From an uncultured Lachnospiraceae bacterium (lineage in GTDB: Bacteria > Bacillota > Clostridia > Lachnospirales > Lachnospiraceae), in contig CAMOJK010000006.1 of NCBI GenBank assembly GCA_946616835.1, positions 1 to 52,027 on the forward strand: 52,027 nt of DNA, in the 5' to 3' direction. A program made the translations under genes and the position numbers. Below, piece after piece: positions 33,618 to 42,048 of this stretch. Each line of letters opens with the position of its first letter. Position 1 is the stretch's first letter. The notes beneath the pieces are model-generated. The model saw only the letters and a list, made by a program, of their open reading frames with translations. It was not told the origin of the DNA and did no database searches.

Positions 33618-33706
33618 ATTTATTTCCTCCTTATTAAATTTTATGATGCCGGAACAGAAAAAAAGAACCCGACACCATTATGCAAGTACAAAATATGTCG
33701 CTTGCT

Positions 33707-33735
33707 ATCTTACCATTAAATATTGAAAAAGTAAA
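33707..33735 (-). promoter_or_regulatory. PFOR promoter with adjacent hairpin-like palindrome
   Basis: Minus strand TTTACT (33735-33730), 17 bases, TAAGAT (33712-33707) preceded by TGG. Just upstream of the -35 is CGTGCAT/ATGCACG (33743-33749, 33751-33757), a symmetric site at roughly -43 to -57. The rest of 33618-33931 holds only the tandem dyad listed next. Confidence 0.6.
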
Positions 33736-33774
33736 CAAAAGCCGTGCATAATGCACGACTATTTTTGGTTATTT

Positions 33775-33814
33775 TGTCTAACACAAATTAGATATATCTA
33801 TTATAAGTTAGACA
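33775..33814. promoter_or_regulatory. 40-bp nested palindrome upstream of the PFOR promoter
   Basis: TGTCTAAC (33775-33782) and GTTAGACA (33807-33814) share their centre with TAGATATATCTA (33789-33800). Read otherwise, it is two tandem 16-bp dyads, TCTAA-N6-TTAGA (33777-33792) and TCTAT-N6-TTAGA (33797-33812), set 20 bases apart. The 5-N6-5 geometry is that of CRP/FNR-type sites, though the bases are different. It lies about 75-115 bases upstream of the proposed start of transcription. Confidence 0.55.
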
Positions 33815-33931
33815 TGTATTACCGTTTTGCACGGTACAGATCGGTATAATAATAAATGACTGAAACTGCCCACTCACTGAGCATCTCAAAACGACACGCG
33901 CAATCGCACCGGAATGATCACGATATTCAGA

Positions 33932-34654
33932 TCACTTACTGTATCTTCCGATAAACATATCCACCAGTTCAGCAGTATTATCTGCTGCCATCTTGCAGAA
34001 CTCGCCGAAATCCATTGTAGAGGACTCGTTTGCAGAATCCGATATGGCCCTGACCACTCCGAACCTGATCTCATTCACGCAGCATACCTGTGCGATTGCT
34101 GCACCCTCCATCTCGCAGGCCACTGCCTGGAATTCATCCACTATTGATTTTTTAAGCCCACTGTCTGCCACAAAAACATCACCGGATGCAATCGTGCCCT
34201 TTATTGCATGAAGAGCTTTTTTTCCTTCTTTCTCGCGCTCAAGGTTAACCAGCTCCAGACAATCTTTTGCAATGTCTATGATTTTGGAATTTGCCGGGAA
34301 GAATCTGTAATCACATCCGAAAAGCTGGCCTTTCTTTAACCCCAGAGCAGTAACATCCATATCATGCTGAACCAGCTGTTCAGCCATTACAAGATCTCCC
34401 ACGGAAAGGTCAGGGCTTAAGCCACCTGCCACACCCACATTGAGTATCACGTCCGGGTGATAATGATCGATCATCGCCTGAGTACAGATTGCTGCGAATA
34501 CCTTTCCTGCTCCGCTCACCGCCATTACCACATCCGTTCCTTTTTTCTTTCCTATGATATAGACGACACCGGCATGCTTTTCTTCCGTTATGTCTGTCAT
34601 CCCCTCTCTGATCTTCTTAATCTCAAGTTCCATTGCACAGATTATACCTATCAT
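33932..34654 (-). CDS. mtnN: 5'-methylthioadenosine/S-adenosylhomocysteine nucleosidase
   Basis: Cleaves MTA and SAH (and 5'-deoxyadenosine) to adenine and the thiosugar, clearing by-products of SAM use. 240 residues with purine phosphorylase fold: N-terminal MIGIICAMELEIKKIR (Glu11 as catalytic acid position), GVAGGLSPDLSVGDLVMAE, the VACEMEGAAIAQV substrate-binding segment and catalytic Asp in VRAISDSANE. Length is normal. It lies 51 bases after the AlgX-like gene and may be the last gene of that run. No terminator with a T-tract is seen before the PFOR gene. Confidence 0.95.
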   Translation of the reverse strand: MIGIICAMELEIKKIREGMTDITEEKHAGVVYIIGKKKGTDVVMAVSGAGKVFAAICTQAMIDHYHPDVILNVGVAGGLSPDLSVGDLVMAEQLVQHDMDVTALGLKKGQLFGCDYRFFPANSKIIDIAKDCLELVNLEREKEGKKALHAIKGTIASGDVFVADSGLKKSIVDEFQAVACEMEGAAIAQVCCVNEIRFGVVRAISDSANESSTMDFGEFCKMAADNTAELVDMFIGRYSK

Positions 34655-34705
34655 GTTCTTTTCCTCCTGTCATACAATGATTAACTCTTCCAAAACAGTT
34701 TCAGC

Positions 34706-35860
34706 CTACTTTCCCTCTTCCGCCAGGGGTGATGTCTCATCCCAGGCCAATAGTCTCTCCGGCAGGTATCTTTCTGCCGACTCCCATATTAAGTACTTCG
34801 GCTTCGTAGTCTGTATCAGCGGCAGGTCATAATTATCATGTGTTGCTACATACGTGTATTTAAACGCTCCTGCCATATAGTAATAAAAGCCGGAGAATGA
34901 ATCACATTTTATAACCAGGGTATCCCCTTCTTCCCTGTCCGTCATAAGACGCAGTATCTTTGAATCAGGCTCCGAAAAAATATGATATTCAAGTATTTCC
35001 GGGGTCCGATCCACATAGCCGCTTAACTGATATTCCGTATCTTCACCGAGAACATCTGTCATCTTTATCAGCCGTTCAAGGTCTGCCGCATATCCCATTG
35101 GCGCCTGCTCCAGATCATCAAGATCGGCAGCCTTTATGCCACACAGCTCATCCAATAAAACTCCCGCTGTCACATAGGCCCCCCTGTGGTTCCAATGAGT
35201 ATCATAGCGGAAATAAATATCCTTACACGTACCATTATCCTCATCTTCCGCCTTTTGTGCAAGCATTGCTTCTGTTGGATCGATTATCACAAGATCAGAA
35301 TTTGCCCTCAGATAATCCTCTATCTGCTGCATACAGCTGGGATCAGCATGCTCGCCGTACCTATCCGGCATATATTCGGGATATACCGTGGACTTATTCG
35401 GAATGAACAAAAACACAAGAGTGGTCCCTCTGGCTTTCAGTTCATCACTTGTTGCGGTCAGGTCCGCACAGATCCCGGCCAGTTCCTCTTCTGTCAGAAG
35501 GTTTTCACCTGTATAGTCTGCCAGCGGATCCCCCTCAGTCTCACTGTTGAAATAAAGGAAATTGTTTTTTCCTACTATAACTTTCCCTATCTCACTTTCA
35601 TGGAAAGCGTACATATCTATGGAATTATTTGCCGTGATCAGCTGACTCCTGAAAGGAAGGTGATCCTCAACATAGGATGTCACAGCTCCCGGATAGTCCA
35701 ACAGCGGGGTTTCTTCTCCCGGCCATACAGCAAGCGGCCTTCCCTCTCCTGTAGGGTCGTCATCCGTAATGGCAGGCGAAAACGCCAGCCATAAAGGATA
35801 CGGCAGGAAAAGAAAAACTATCATCATGATCATCCAGCTTATTTTTATGCTTTTTTTCAT
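34706..35860 (-). CDS. AlgX/AlgJ-like SGNH (DHHW-type) extracellular protein
   Basis: 384 residues: a cytoplasmic basic start, one N-terminal membrane anchor (about 10-28), then an extracellular SGNH-hydrolase-like domain. Seen motifs are EDHLPFRSQLI, VGKNNFLYFNSE, FIPNKSTVYPEYMP and the DTHWNHRGAY block (near residue 218), whose Asp/Thr-His-Trp-Asn is diagnostic of AlgX/AlgJ and DltD-like acetylation partners. It should work with the MBOAT acyltransferase just upstream to O-acetylate a secreted polysaccharide. The ATG at 35860 is used; a TTG four codons upstream has AAGGA directly against it. Confidence 0.88.
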   Translation of the reverse strand: MKKSIKISWMIMMIVFLFLPYPLWLAFSPAITDDDPTGEGRPLAVWPGEETPLLDYPGAVTSYVEDHLPFRSQLITANNSIDMYAFHESEIGKVIVGKNNFLYFNSETEGDPLADYTGENLLTEEELAGICADLTATSDELKARGTTLVFLFIPNKSTVYPEYMPDRYGEHADPSCMQQIEDYLRANSDLVIIDPTEAMLAQKAEDEDNGTCKDIYFRYDTHWNHRGAYVTAGVLLDELCGIKAADLDDLEQAPMGYAADLERLIKMTDVLGEDTEYQLSGYVDRTPEILEYHIFSEPDSKILRLMTDREEGDTLVIKCDSFSGFYYYMAGAFKYTYVATHDNYDLPLIQTTKPKYLIWESAERYLPERLLAWDETSPLAEEGK

Positions 35861-35894
35861 TCTCTGATACAATCCTTAGTCTTCGTATTTTAAC

Positions 35895-37316
35895 TCAAAA
35901 TCTGAAATATATGAACGGATTATATGTTCCGGCCGCAAGCGTTATCACGCAATAAATAAATATTATCCCACAGAATACCAGTTCTGGTATGCTGCCCTTC
36001 CATTTTTCTGAAAGATGCAGTTTCTGCCCTGCCAGCTGAAGGGGGCCGCATCCAATTATTGCCAGAATACCAATGATAACTTTCTTAGCCGAAAGGAAAC
36101 GGTATGTCACATACGGAACAAGCTCCGGTGCATCATAGATAAGGAACATCTTTTTTCCTATGACATACAAAGCATTCTGTGCCGTAGTAGAAGAAAACAT
36201 CACCCAGCCTATAACCACAACAAACAGTGTATAAATATGTCCTACTATTCTGTGTTCATCCAGCCACTTTTTAAGGAACGCTCTTTCTATCACCATAAAG
36301 AAAGCATAATAAACACCCCACAGCACAAACTGGTATGCAGCTCCATGCCAAAGTCCCGTAAGGAAAAATACTATAGCAAGATTTATGCAAGTCCTGACTT
36401 TGCCCCGCCTGCTGCCACCCAGAGGAATATAAACATATTCCCTGAACCATGCTCCCAGCGTCATATGCCACCTTCGCCAGAACTCACTGACTGATGCTGA
36501 CATATATGGGTAATTAAAGTTTTCCGGAATGGTAAATCCGAACATTTTACCCAAACCTATAGCCATGTCAGAATATCCTGAAAAATCATAATATATTTGC
36601 AGTGTATAGAAAATTGCGCTGGTCCATGCATAAAGAGGTGCCATCTGCCGGCCCTCCATACTCCAAAAATACGCAGTAGACACAGCAAGGGTATTTGAAA
36701 TTATAACCTTCTTGGCCAGACCATAAATAAACCGTCTGAAGCCTTCTACGGTAAGCTCTGTATTCACCTCACGATTTGCCAGTTGTGCTTCCATATCCTC
36801 ATAGCGCACAATGGGACCGGCTATCAGTTGCGGAAAAAACGAAATATACAGAGCCATACTGAAGAGATTCTTCTGAGCCGGATATTTCCCCCTATAAAGG
36901 TCTATGATGTAACTCATGGCCTGAAAGGTAAAAAAAGATATGCCGATTGGCAGTGAAATATTTTTGGGCTCAAGGGGAGCATTCCTAAAAAATATATCAT
37001 TAAGAATATTTATGAAAAAATCACAGTATTTGTAATACCCCAGCAGGAGAATATTCCCGCCAATCCCCACTGTCAGCCAAATTCGCTTAAGTACTAAATT
37101 CGACGAAGCATCTGCCCTGCCTATAAGCAGTCCGGCTGCATAATTAAACAAAATCGAAAATATCATAAGAAGAACATAAACCGGCTCTCCCCACGCATAG
37201 AAAACAAGACTTGCTGCAAGAAGCAGCAGGTTACAGGCTTTGCCCCTAAACACTCTTGATAAAACAAGAGTGATCGGCAGAAACACCCATAAAAATATCA
37301 TCGAACTAAATACCAT
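35895..37316 (-). CDS. MBOAT family acyltransferase (AlgI/PatA type)
   Basis: 473 residues with about eleven hydrophobic segments; moves acyl groups across the membrane to an extracellular polymer. Family marks are VFSSMIFLWVFLPITL at the start, SFFTFQAMSYIIDLYRG, FPQLIAGPIVRY, DFSGYSDMAIGLG, FWRRWHMTLGAWFREYVYIP and the catalytic His in FFLTGLWHGAAYQFV (near residue 320). Length matches AlgI. It is 34 bases before the AlgX/J-like gene, the standard two-gene acetylation module. The acceptor polysaccharide is not encoded next to it. Confidence 0.93.
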   Translation of the reverse strand: MVFSSMIFLWVFLPITLVLSRVFRGKACNLLLLAASLVFYAWGEPVYVLLMIFSILFNYAAGLLIGRADASSNLVLKRIWLTVGIGGNILLLGYYKYCDFFINILNDIFFRNAPLEPKNISLPIGISFFTFQAMSYIIDLYRGKYPAQKNLFSMALYISFFPQLIAGPIVRYEDMEAQLANREVNTELTVEGFRRFIYGLAKKVIISNTLAVSTAYFWSMEGRQMAPLYAWTSAIFYTLQIYYDFSGYSDMAIGLGKMFGFTIPENFNYPYMSASVSEFWRRWHMTLGAWFREYVYIPLGGSRRGKVRTCINLAIVFFLTGLWHGAAYQFVLWGVYYAFFMVIERAFLKKWLDEHRIVGHIYTLFVVVIGWVMFSSTTAQNALYVIGKKMFLIYDAPELVPYVTYRFLSAKKVIIGILAIIGCGPLQLAGQKLHLSEKWKGSIPELVFCGIIFIYCVITLAAGTYNPFIYFRF

Positions 37317-37379
37317 ATATCAATCCTTTATATCTGTCCGTGACAGCAGCTGCGACAGACAGACTTTAAATATTACTCC

Positions 37380-39056
37380 TTAATCCACATCCTCTGCAGG
37401 ATCTGTTGCGATTTCACCGGATACATATTCATCGTCAGCAATATCCGTAACTATTCCCGGCAGCACATTTATCTCCTGCTGTTCCAGAGTCTGAACTGAC
37501 GAAAGCTTCCTTGTTAATGCCTTGGTCCTGGTAGTCATCAGCGCATCCAGATCCTTACTGGTCAGGTCAAGGTGCTTTTGCATCTTAACCAACTGCTCGG
37601 AAAATTTACCAAACTCATTCTTAACATCGGCAAGCACCTTCCAGACCTCATCACTGCGCTTCTGTATAGCCAGTGTCTTAAAGCCCATCTGCAGGCTGCT
37701 TAGCATCGCCCCCATAGTGCTGGGGCCTGCGATATTGACCTGATACTCTTTCTGAAGAATCTCGACCATTCCCAAATTTACTGCTTCAGAATACAATCCT
37801 TCAAACGGAAGAAACATTATACCAAAATTTGTAGTATAAGGTACAGCAACATATTTTTCCCTTATATCTTTCGCTTCCAGCTTCATCACTGTTATTAATG
37901 CTTTTTTAGCTGCTTCTATTGCATTCCTGTCTGCACTGTTGTATGCGTCCTGGAGCTGTCTGTAGGAATCACCCGGAAATTTTGAATCTATCGGCAGATA
38001 GACGCAGTTCCCATCATTCCCCGGAAGTTTTATGGCAAATTCCACACGATTGCTGCTGCCCGGTATGGTCGCCACATCCGTCTCGTACTGCTCAGGGCTT
38101 AGTATTTCGGAAAGAATGGCGCCCAGCTGGTACTCTCCCAGGATTCCTCTGGTCTTCACTCCCGAAAGCACCTGCTTGAGTCCGCCCACATCGCCTGCAA
38201 GACTCTTCATTTCTCCCAGCCCTTTATAGACCTGTTCCAACTGATCACTAACATTCTTAAAGGACTCATTTATCCGTTTATTTAATGTATCAGTCAGCTT
38301 TTCTTCTACTACATCCTTTATCTCCTCAAGCCTCTTATCCGTTTTATCACCCAGCTCCCTCAGGCGCTTTTCATTATTTTCATTAAGCTCTGCTATTTTT
38401 TTATCATTATTATTTCTTATTTCAGTGAGATTTCTTTCCGTACTCTCCCTGAGAGTCTTTATGGATTCGTTTGTTTCTTCTTTAAGACCTTTTACTTCCT
38501 TTGCAGTCCCCTCTTTTATTTCAGACAGGCTGCGCTCCATATCCTCAGTCTGTTTCTTCATTACGGAATCCAGGGTGTCGAGTTTAAGTTTTATCAGCTC
38601 ATTCATTGACTCCTGGCTGGATTTCTGTGACTCCGTAAGCTTGGCCCCCAGCCTGTCCTGGGCTGTCACCAGTTCTTCCTTTAATTTAACAGAAGAAGCT
38701 GTCAGTTCTTCCTTAAGATCAGACGATGATGCAGTAAGTTCCTGCTTAAGATTTCCCTGGGAATTTATAACATCCTGCTTAAGAGCTGACTGGGAAGACA
38801 TTATATCCTGTTTAAAAGCTGTCTGGGAAGCAAACAGTTCCTGCTTAAGCTCCGAGTGCTTCTGCCCCTGCTCGCTCCTGAGCACAGACATCTCACGACT
38901 CACATGATCCTCTATGTCCTTCCTGATGCCCTCACATTCGTCCCGGACATCCTGGAGCCTTAGAATTTCTGCTTTCTTATCGGCGAAACTTCGGATTATT
39001 ATAACAATATTAAGTATTACAATAAGAATAAGAAGAATTGCGATAATATAATCCAT
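37380..39056 (-). CDS. rmuC: RmuC family DNA recombination-limiting protein
   Basis: 558 residues. N-terminal membrane anchor (IIAILLILIVILNIVIIIR), a long coiled coil (about 40-270), then the nuclease-like RmuC domain (about 290-500) with GVKTRGILGEYQLGAILSEIL, LPIDSKFPGDSYRQL and FLPFEGLYSEAV. RmuC limits recombination at inverted repeats in E. coli and belongs to the PD-(D/E)xK fold. The coiled coil includes tandem 11-residue repeats such as SSQSALKQDVI, NSQGNLKQELT, ASSSDLKEELT and ASSVKLKEELV. ATG at 39056 has AGGA upstream; the ten-codon extension covers that site. Confidence 0.93.
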   Translation of the reverse strand: MDYIIAILLILIVILNIVIIIRSFADKKAEILRLQDVRDECEGIRKDIEDHVSREMSVLRSEQGQKHSELKQELFASQTAFKQDIMSSQSALKQDVINSQGNLKQELTASSSDLKEELTASSVKLKEELVTAQDRLGAKLTESQKSSQESMNELIKLKLDTLDSVMKKQTEDMERSLSEIKEGTAKEVKGLKEETNESIKTLRESTERNLTEIRNNNDKKIAELNENNEKRLRELGDKTDKRLEEIKDVVEEKLTDTLNKRINESFKNVSDQLEQVYKGLGEMKSLAGDVGGLKQVLSGVKTRGILGEYQLGAILSEILSPEQYETDVATIPGSSNRVEFAIKLPGNDGNCVYLPIDSKFPGDSYRQLQDAYNSADRNAIEAAKKALITVMKLEAKDIREKYVAVPYTTNFGIMFLPFEGLYSEAVNLGMVEILQKEYQVNIAGPSTMGAMLSSLQMGFKTLAIQKRSDEVWKVLADVKNEFGKFSEQLVKMQKHLDLTSKDLDALMTTRTKALTRKLSSVQTLEQQEINVLPGIVTDIADDEYVSGEIATDPAEDVD

Positions 39057-39123
39057 CTTTTTCCTTTCTGCCCCCAGGCAAAACACTTCCTAAAACAGCG
39101 TTCTGCTCACCGGCTCACGCTTT

Positions 39124-39525
39124 TTACTTACCTGCCATCGCATCAGCTTCCGAGCGCAGTTCCTGATACAGAGCCCTGAAGGACCACCTCAGATTATGTA
39201 CTGTCGCCATTGCGGTAAGTCTTATCCGAGGAATTCCACAGCTCTTCATTCCATCAAAAAATGCTTCCATTTCTTCATTTGAAAAACCATACAGCAAAAG
39301 TAAAGGTTCTACCATGTCTCTCCTGTGTATCCAGACATCAGGAGCCGGTGAAAATACTCCATCTGCATCAGTTCCCGCTGCAGGTATCATCAGCAGTTCC
39401 CTTAATTCATTCCGCAGTTTAGTCTTTTCTACCTGAATATAAAGCACATCCTGTTCCGCAGCAAGCAGTCTTAACGGAGCTTCATACGGGGTCTCTTCCA
39501 ATTTGTATACCAGGATTTTTTTCAC
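39124..39525 (-). CDS. DUF3783 family protein
   Basis: 133 residues. The C-terminal part PLLLLYGFSNEEMEAFFDGM followed by GIPRIRLTAMATVHNLRWSF is the DUF3783 pattern; the protein is cytoplasmic with no signal. Function unknown. I choose GTG at 39525: it has GAGG seven bases upstream and overlaps the stop of the DHH gene in GTGA, so translation is coupled. An ATG nine codons earlier would lie inside the DHH gene without a ribosome binding site. Family members are largely from clostridia. Confidence 0.82.
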   Translation of the reverse strand: MKKILVYKLEETPYEAPLRLLAAEQDVLYIQVEKTKLRNELRELLMIPAAGTDADGVFSPAPDVWIHRRDMVEPLLLLYGFSNEEMEAFFDGMKSCGIPRIRLTAMATVHNLRWSFRALYQELRSEADAMAGK

Positions 39526-40634
39526 AGATTTTCCTCTACTTCCTGTCTGCATAACCTCATTACTTCCTCAAGTATGTCTTTAGGATTGCCCTCCAGCTCT
39601 GCCCCGGCCGCATTGTCATGTCCGCCCCCGCCAAGTTTCCCACATATTCTCGCAGCATTCACCGGCAGCCTTGATGTAACGGATACTCTGCAGATTCCCG
39701 GCCTCAACTCACGCACCAGCACATGGGCATGAGCAATGCTTTTATCAGGCTTACAGATCTGGTCTACGGTATTCATAAAATCCCCCAGTTCAGGATCCGT
39801 TATAGAATGATGTGCATAATCCAGCGCGGTCACATAACTTCCGACCACTTCATTATCCTCCGAAAAAACAAGCCTGTCATAAACTTCCTTTTCCATTCCT
39901 ATCTGTCCCGGAGTCTTCCTCATATAATGGTGCCTTCCTATATTAACTATGTCTGCTCCACACAAGGCCAGCTCTGCAGCTGCTTCCAGTGAAGCCGGAG
40001 TTGTAGACATAGATCTGAAGCAGGAAACATCTGTTACAAGTCCCATATACAGAAAATCTGCTATCTGCTTTGATATAGGCACCCTCATAATCTTTAAGAG
40101 TTTAAATATTATCTCTGCACAGGAAGCCGCCTCAGGTTCCACATATCTGTAAGGTGATGGCATATGACCTTCAGCAGATATCGTATTGGTCACATGGTGA
40201 TCCAGAACATAATCAATACCTACGGTTGCATATTTCCCCAGCCGTTGGGACGTAGCTGTGTCCACCGCAATCCTTAATATCCGTCTGGTATTACCGGCAT
40301 ATAATATACGCTCAGCAGCTTCTGTCTGATACCTGTACATTTCCGGAACAGGTTCGTTTCCTATTACTTTAACGCAGGCTCCAAGTGAAGCAAGTCCCAA
40401 GGCGAGGGCATATGCTGAGCCTATCGCATCACCATCAGGTCTTTTATGATAATATATTTCAAATCCCCAGGCACTGTCTTCCGCCTGGTCCAGCAGCTTT
40501 TCAGCTATTTCTTCCAGTGGAAGCTCCTTTTCCACCAGATTTTCCTTCCATGGGTCATTCTTATTTGGAGCATTTTTTCTAAAATCACTTCTTTCAGAAT
40601 CAGTTTTCACTGAGTCAACATTCTTTTCTGTCAT
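39522..40634 (-). CDS. DHH/DHHA1 phosphoesterase (NrnA-like)
   Basis: 370 residues. Bacterial NrnA proteins degrade short oligoribonucleotides and 3'-phosphoadenosine 5'-phosphate with Mn. Motifs in order: YYHKRPDGDAIGSAYALALG (about 60-80), a VDTAT segment, VLDHHVTN (DHH, about 144-151), TDVSCFRS, and the DHHA1 signature KLGGGGHDNAAGAEL near the C-terminus. The first 40 residues are a hydrophilic extension not needed for the fold. GGGGGAG lies just before ATG. Coupled by four-base overlap to the DUF3783 gene. Confidence 0.92.
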   Translation of the reverse strand: MTEKNVDSVKTDSERSDFRKNAPNKNDPWKENLVEKELPLEEIAEKLLDQAEDSAWGFEIYYHKRPDGDAIGSAYALALGLASLGACVKVIGNEPVPEMYRYQTEAAERILYAGNTRRILRIAVDTATSQRLGKYATVGIDYVLDHHVTNTISAEGHMPSPYRYVEPEAASCAEIIFKLLKIMRVPISKQIADFLYMGLVTDVSCFRSMSTTPASLEAAAELALCGADIVNIGRHHYMRKTPGQIGMEKEVYDRLVFSEDNEVVGSYVTALDYAHHSITDPELGDFMNTVDQICKPDKSIAHAHVLVRELRPGICRVSVTSRLPVNAARICGKLGGGGHDNAAGAELEGNPKDILEEVMRLCRQEVEENL

Positions 40635-40708
40635 TACTCCCCCTCACATTTTCTTTTACTTTCCATTATGTATTCATTAATTCCCGGTTCCAGCTCATTA
40701 CTCTTTTG

Positions 40709-41236
40709 TTAAGGTATGCACTTTTGTGACATAGTTGAATTATGGTATTCGGTATCATGGGTTACATCTTCACCAAACCATTCGGGCGGTACAAAATCTA
40801 AAGCCTCCACTTCAGTTTTAAATTCAACCTCTGCTAACACCAACGGGGCAAATGGCTTATCAAAGACATCCAGCTCTATGGTAAGCAAAGTCCCCTCTAT
40901 CGGAATTAGATACCGCTTCTTGCTGATTATATTTCCATCAGCTTTTGCTGCCAGATGTTCGAAGGATTCCTTTGTAAGTGGAAGATTGTATTCCTCTCTT
41001 GAAAGAAATCCCTTCCCTTTGTATGTCAGATAATATTCATCATCCGAGCGTCTGACCCTGACTACCGGATCAGTACTCAGATACCCCTGTACAATCAAAT
41101 GAAATGGATATTTATCCAGATTCTCCGGCAGTCTGTTGATTAAAAATTTTCTTTCTATTTCAAAGTTTTCCACTTTTTTCAAACCCTCTGTATTTTCCAT
41201 ATTCTTCAAATCTTTCATATTTTCCGTACTTCTCAC
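40709..41236 (-). CDS. CYTH domain protein, probable tripolyphosphatase
   Basis: 175 residues. The CYTH hallmark EIERKFLIN (about 26-34) starts the triphosphate tunnel fold, followed by VVRVRRSDDEYYLTYKG, REEYNLPL, KKRYLIP and ELDVFDKPFAPLVLAEVEF, giving the alternating charged strands of the tunnel. Bacterial members hydrolyse inorganic tripolyphosphate; adenylate cyclase is the alternative CYTH activity. GTG at 41236 has GAGG five bases upstream and is preferred over ATG six codons in. It heads the minus-strand run toward the DHH, DUF3783, RmuC and acetylation genes. Confidence 0.9.
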   Translation of the reverse strand: MRSTENMKDLKNMENTEGLKKVENFEIERKFLINRLPENLDKYPFHLIVQGYLSTDPVVRVRRSDDEYYLTYKGKGFLSREEYNLPLTKESFEHLAAKADGNIISKKRYLIPIEGTLLTIELDVFDKPFAPLVLAEVEFKTEVEALDFVPPEWFGEDVTHDTEYHNSTMSQKCIP

Positions 41237-41318
41237 AACATCCTCAGACTTTTATTCCCGGATCTGCGTTTTCCAATCAACGGGAACCCTGTTTTAACTC
41301 ATTCCGGTAACATACTCT

Positions 41319-41347
41319 TTGACACTCATAGTAGATAATTGTATCAT
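41319..41347 (+). promoter_or_regulatory. Promoter of the ECF sigma operon
   Basis: TTGACA (41319-41324), 17 bases, TATCAT (41342-41347), a near-consensus sigma-A type promoter. The leader of about 115 bases includes CCGTC/GACGG (41429-41433, 41456-41460) and TATCT/AGATA (41436-41440, 41446-41450) pairings around GAGGAG at 41451-41456. Confidence 0.75.
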
Positions 41348-41467
41348 ATTAGTGTTGTTTTTATATAGCAAACGACAAAACGAAAAATCTTTTACCGTTT
41401 TTAGAAAAAAACCATAAAAATGATATTTCCGTCCGTATCTATATCAGATAGAGGAGACGGGGCTCAG

Positions 41468-41482
41468 ATGGAGCGCCATTGA
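41468..41482 (+). CDS. Four-residue upstream ORF overlapping the sigma start
   Basis: ATG-GAG-CGC-CAT-TGA. Its stop overlaps the TTG start of the sigma gene (TTGA), so ribosomes finishing it could restart at the TTG. GGGG lies five bases upstream. Translation is inference; it may be fortuitous. Confidence 0.3.
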   Translation: MERH

Positions 41483-42018
41483 CAGAAATCGAATTTCAGG
41501 AAAAAATCTCTGCTGTTGCAGCCGGTGACAGAAATGCCCTCCGGGAAATATACGATGAATACCTGCCCTATATCTATACGGTAGTTTATGGCGTTGTGGG
41601 AAACAGGGAAGATGCAGAAGACCTGGCAGCCGACTGCTTTGTGAGGATTTGGGAAACAGCCGGCAGGTTTAAGCCCGGTAACGGTCACAAGGGGTATCTG
41701 GCAACGATTGCAAGGAATATGTCAATAGACTTTATCCGGAAAAAGAACCGGGAAATGCCCGTGGATGAGGTTCCTGAGGATGACTCAGGAGGAAGTCCTC
41801 CGACCGCCGGAGAGGACAGCAATGTAAATGTGATAAGCGTACGTGATGCAATATCCACCCTCAGTCCGCCGGAGCAGACGATAGTAAATATGAAGATACT
41901 GTCCGATATGACATTTAAGGAAATAGCAGAGTCATTAGGACAACCTATAGGTACAATAACCTGGCGATACAACGAAGCAATAAAAAAACTCAGAACAATA
42001 CTTGCAAGTACCGCCTGA
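41479..42018 (+). CDS. ECF-type RNA polymerase sigma factor
   Basis: 179 residues. Region 2 spans about 12-80 with REIYDEYLPYIYTVVYGVVG, EDAEDLAADCFVRIWE and YLATIARNMSIDFIRKKNRE; region 4 spans about 118-172 with LSPPEQTIVNMKILSDMTFKEIAESLGQPIGTITWRYN. The two are joined by an acidic linker (PEDDSGGSPPTAGEDSN). No region 1 or 3, as usual for ECF factors. The start is TTG at 41479 with GGAG five bases upstream; no in-frame ATG lies near the conserved N-terminus. A membrane partner follows 30 bases downstream. The signal it answers is unknown. Confidence 0.92.
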   Translation: MTEIEFQEKISAVAAGDRNALREIYDEYLPYIYTVVYGVVGNREDAEDLAADCFVRIWETAGRFKPGNGHKGYLATIARNMSIDFIRKKNREMPVDEVPEDDSGGSPPTAGEDSNVNVISVRDAISTLSPPEQTIVNMKILSDMTFKEIAESLGQPIGTITWRYNEAIKKLRTILASTA

Positions 42019-42048
42019 TCGCAAAGACCAGATTTGGAGCAGCCGTTT

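Noticed and set aside
33821-33835. ACCGT/ACGGT hairpin as mtnN terminator
   Set aside because: Only five base pairs and no T-tract on the minus strand.
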